Shown here: positions 21,291 to 23,078 of the stretch, piece by piece
How the letters are laid out: the number at the start of each line of letters is the position of its first letter
How positions within the stretch are numbered: the stretch's first letter is position 1
From: a virus
Virus record (IMG/VR): IMGVR_UViG_3300033052_000121
Coordinates: 1-23,078 of that record
DNA length: 23,078 nucleotides
Direction: 5' to 3' (one strand)
Notes under the pieces: model-generated
Told to the model about the DNA's origin: nothing
What the model saw: the letters and a program-made list of their open reading frames with translations, nothing else
The model's database searches: none
Made by a program: the position numbers and the translations under genes

Positions 21291-21811
21291 CACCCCTGAT
21301 CCCGATCACGATGCAGCTGGCGCAGTTCGCGCCCGGCATCATCAAACTGCTCACCGGCAGCGACAAGGCCGAGGAGGTCGCCGGCAAGGTCCTGGACGTG
21401 GCCCGGACCGTGACCGGCATCGAGGATCCGGCGACCGTAGTGCACACGATCCAGACCGACCCGCTCAAGATGATGGAGTTCCAGCTGGCGATGGGCGCGC
21501 AGCAAGCCGACCTGGAACGCATGTACCTGGCCGACACACAGAGCGCGCGCGGCCGCGACGTCGAGCTGGCAAAAGCTGGTATCAGCAACCACCGCGCCAA
21601 TGTGCTGGCCGGCGCCGCCCTCCTCCTGGTCGTGGTCTGCCTGTTCATCGTCATCTGGAGCTCTGCCGCCGATGACTTCGCGAAGGCGACGATCAGCCTG
21701 ATCCTGGGCCGGGCGCTGGGCTGGGTCGAGCAGCTGTTCTCGTTCGAGTTCGGTACCACTCGGGCGAACAAGACGAAGGACGAGACGATCAACAAGCTGT
21801 CAGGCACCTGA
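21287..21811 (+). CDS. Membrane protein of the lysis module (3TM-holin-like)
   Basis: The product has 174 residues. It begins with a short amphipathic stretch (MTPLIPITMQLAQFAPGIIK), then a helical soluble part containing LYLADTQSARGRDVELAK-like residues (about 82-99), then one strong membrane helix at about 105-124 (NVLAGAALLLVVVCLFIVIW), a weaker hydrophobic stretch at about 133-147, and the motif FEFGTTRANKTKDE near the C-terminus. The motif of the type FxFGSSxxSxxKD after the last helix is found in holins of the three-helix (gene-transfer-agent) group and related lysis proteins. ATG 21287 has TGGAGG (21277-21282) and an ATGA overlap with the endolysin. It may be a second holin, an antiholin, or stand in for a spanin. 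Confidence 0.65.
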   Translation: MTPLIPITMQLAQFAPGIIKLLTGSDKAEEVAGKVLDVARTVTGIEDPATVVHTIQTDPLKMMEFQLAMGAQQADLERMYLADTQSARGRDVELAKAGISNHRANVLAGAALLLVVVCLFIVIWSSAADDFAKATISLILGRALGWVEQLFSFEFGTTRANKTKDETINKLSGT

Positions 21812-21836
21812 AGGACGGCCGGGAAGGCAGCTCAAT

Positions 21837-21847
21837 AGTGTTACACT
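21837..21847. promoter_or_regulatory. Palindrome and extended -10-like sequence before the last late gene
   Basis: AGTGT-T-ACACT is a perfect 11-base inverted repeat. It includes TGTTACACT, which resembles an extended -10 element (TG-N-TAnAnT type, four of six core bases). No good -35 is present at the usual distance. It could be a weak promoter with an overlapping operator for the gene that follows, or chance. Confidence 0.3.
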
Positions 21848-22152
21848 CCCCGCCCATGTACGGAAGAGTCAAACGTTTGCGGGAGCGCGGCCAGCGCATG
21901 TCGGATCGCGAGATCTCCCAGGCCCCATTCGCCGAGGGCGCGGTGCGCGTCTACGGCCTGGGCGGCGTCATCGTCGCTGCGGTGACAGATCCCGCCTCGC
22001 AGATCGGCGATCCGCTCATCCCTCTGCTCTATGAAGCCAAGCTCACCACGATGACCGACGGCGGCATGCTTCTGAAAGGCGAGGAGCGGCCTCAGGGCGA
22101 CGCAGGCCCGGCCTATGTGCAGGAGTGGTCGGTACGGTTCGAGTCGCGCTGA
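21838..22152 (+). CDS. Small uncharacterised protein after the lysis module
   Basis: With the GTG start at 21838 the product has 104 residues; this start has GGGAAGG at 21821-21827. ATG 21856 (MYGRVKRLRERGQRMSDRE) has no clear ribosome site but follows the promoter-like palindrome, and ATG 21898 (MSDREISQAPF) has GGGAG at rather long spacing. The protein has a basic helix at the N-terminus, a hydrophobic centre GLGGVIVAAVTDPASQIGD (too short and broken for a sure membrane span), and a charged end with MLLKGEERPQGDAG. I recognise no domain. It is the last plus-strand gene before a composition change and a tandem repeat, a place where phages often carry non-essential accessory genes. Codon use is like the late genes, so I think it is real. 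Confidence 0.65.
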   Translation: MLHSPPMYGRVKRLRERGQRMSDREISQAPFAEGAVRVYGLGGVIVAAVTDPASQIGDPLIPLLYEAKLTTMTDGGMLLKGEERPQGDAGPAYVQEWSVRFESR

Positions 22153-22153
22153 G

Positions 22154-22177
22154 CCGTTGGTATTTCCGTTGGTATCT
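22154..22177 (+). repeat. Tandem 12-bp direct repeat right after the last late gene
   Basis: CCGTTGGTATTT is followed immediately by CCGTTGGTATCT (11 of 12 identical). It starts two bases after the stop of the small gene. Short TTGGTAT-type direct repeats of this kind are often seen next to attachment sites of tyrosine-recombinase elements, where they can be arm-type integrase sites; that reading is inference here, as no integrase is in the window. Confidence 0.6.
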
Positions 22178-22652
22178 GCATAGACCCATCAATCGAAGCC
22201 CAGCATCCATGCGGGTTTCCGTCAATTCTCCGATTCCAGTCGGGGGGACCACCCGCAACCCTCCCCTGACATGCAAACGCTCACGCCGGATTTGGCGCGC
22301 TCGAATGCGGCAGCCGGACGCGTCCCCTCGAGACAGCGCGCTGGTTGGCGCATGAGGCACCGGGCCGTTGCATGATGGCCGGCATTGGCCATCCATGTCC
22401 GCTCAGCCGCCGTGCCGGACTCCTACCTCCGTGACGTCCCCACCGATCCGCAGTTCGTCCCGCAGGAGCATTCGATCCGCGAAGCAGCGGCTCTCCTGCG
22501 CACATTTTGTTCTGGAACTTGCAAACGCCCGAATTCCTTGCCTACCCCAAGAGCAGCTGGCCCAGCTCGACAACACCGTGGGATGCCCGCTCCTCGAAAT
22601 ACAAGCTCACGTGTGATCGCGCACGCCGTTCCAGCCGACTTCGAAGCCGGAT
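22178..22652. other. Stretch without a supportable gene; probable edge of the phage late region
   Basis: No frame here has a credible start, ribosome site or protein-like composition; the short open frames are rich in Arg, Ser and Pro, as in shadow reading. It contains a weak hairpin with a following TTT (CCC-A-GCA paired with TGC-GGG, 22199-22218) that may end the late transcript. A segment at 22226-22257 recalls the 3' end of a tRNA (a stem then GGGGGGACCA), and a 7-bp inverted repeat lies at 22374-22393. Base composition is less GC-rich in its second half. It could be a phage-host junction or a decayed region. Confidence 0.45.
22374..22393. repeat. 7-bp inverted repeat with six-base spacer
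   Basis: GATGGCC (22374-22380) and GGCCATC (22387-22393) form a perfect stem around GGCATT. CAT and ATG on the two sides could lengthen it with one bulged base. No T-run follows, so it is not a plain terminator. Function unknown. Confidence 0.3.
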
Positions 22653-23078
22653 TCACAGGCATTGTTCGGTGACCGGGGTGGGCTTGTCCGGATCAAAACG
22701 GTGCAGCTTGCATTCGCTTTTCTTGTAAGCCTCCACCTTCTTCGCCAGGACTTTGTTATGCAGGATGAGCTGAGAACCCCTCACGGACTTCTTGGTGAAC
22801 ACCATCACGTTCCCCTGCTTGTCCCAAATGAAGATATTCGGCTTCCTGTCCGCGAACCCGAACAGATCCATCTCGCCGCGTGGCTTCCCGTGTTTGCGCT
22901 TGAGCGCTTGCTGGAACCGAGCCAGTTCATCGTTCGTCAACCGCTTGAAGAGTGAATCGCCGGCTGCGATCGCCTGCAGCTCGGCGTTCACTGCAAAGCA
23001 CTCGTCGACGAACGCATAGCGCGACCGGCAGCCCTCAGAATCGACGCCTTCCATGGTGACCAGTTGCACCTGCTCCAA
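22653..23078 (-). CDS. C-terminal part of an unrecognised minus-strand protein (5' end outside window)
   Basis: The frame runs from the window edge to TGA at 22653 and gives at least 141 residues; the apparent TTG at the edge is probably not the true start. The protein is charged and globular in appearance, with QALKRKHGKPRGEMDLFGF, a strand-like NIFIWDKQGNVMVFTKKS, and a Lys-rich end. It has no membrane segment, and several Cys near the ends (CRSRYAFVDECF, SECK, EQCL). I recognise no family. It reads against the late operon and is less GC-rich at third positions than the phage genes (many Lys and Phe codons), so it may be a host gene or an accessory gene near a phage end. Confidence 0.6.
   Translation of the reverse strand: MEQVQLVTMEGVDSEGCRSRYAFVDECFAVNAELQAIAAGDSLFKRLTNDELARFQQALKRKHGKPRGEMDLFGFADRKPNIFIWDKQGNVMVFTKKSVRGSQLILHNKVLAKKVEAYKKSECKLHRFDPDKPTPVTEQCL

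Noticed and set aside
22226-22257. Possible tRNA gene or tRNA fragment
   Set aside because: A six-bp stem followed by GGGGGGACCA recalls a T-arm and acceptor end, but the T-loop lacks the normal TTC-A pattern and no matching 5' half or anticodon arm is present. It is kept only as a hint of an attachment site.
22360-22652. Short open frames on both strands between the last late gene and the minus-strand gene
   Set aside because: They lack ribosome sites, overlap each other in several frames, and translate to Arg/Ser/Pro-rich sequences with no domain-like pattern.
1-23078. CRISPR arrays, rRNA genes, insertion sequences
   Set aside because: No regularly spaced repeats, rRNA-like segments, transposase genes or terminal inverted repeats were seen.

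Overview
The window is almost entirely the late (virion and lysis) half of a short-tailed, podovirus-type phage or prophage. Every recognisable gene but two lies on the plus strand in a tightly packed array with ATGA or 10-23 base overlaps. GC content is high, with strong G/C at third codon positions, which suggests a GC-rich proteobacterial host. The head genes most resemble the Bordetella BPP-1 group, which favours a betaproteobacterium, but the host cannot be named from this sequence. No RNA polymerase, replication gene, integrase or repressor is visible, so phage versus integrated prophage is undecided. The 3' boundary looks like the right-hand edge of the late operon.

Layout. 1-404: tail end of an unknown gene and a small Gly-rich protein. 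407-3139: portal, a Bbp19-like small protein and the scaffold, closed by a terminator (3160-3183). 3184-3379: untranslated leader with two palindromes. 3380-4769: major capsid protein and a cement/decoration protein, closed by a second terminator (4807-4831). 4846-7647: tail tubular proteins A and B. 7655-8113: a GNAT acetyltransferase embedded in the virion genes. 8103-15536: the internal (ejection) proteins, including one with a lytic transglycosylase domain; a small membrane protein lies antisense in the only gap in this block. 15536-17537: small and large terminase. 17578-20388: a tailspike with a T7-type anchor, a beta-helix body and a self-cleaving chaperone end. 20399-21811: lysis module (holin, GH108 endolysin, second membrane protein). 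21838-22152: small unknown gene. 22153-22652: no convincing gene, beginning with a tandem 12-bp repeat. 22653-23078: end of an unknown minus-strand gene of different composition.

How it works together. Scaffold, capsid, cement and portal build the prohead and the terminase packs DNA through the portal. The tubular proteins and tailspike complete the tail. The internal proteins are probably ejected to extend a channel through the envelope, with the transglycosylase opening the peptidoglycan. The tailspike probably degrades a surface polysaccharide. Holin and endolysin release progeny. The module is a mosaic: T7-like portal, tail, ejection and terminase parts around a BPP-1-like capsid/cement pair.

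The least explained items are the antisense two-helix membrane ORF (12837-13034), a 17-bp sequence found both upstream of the capsid gene and upstream of the tailspike, a hairpin covering the tailspike ribosome binding site, an apparent insertion in the large terminase, and the tandem repeat after the last late gene.
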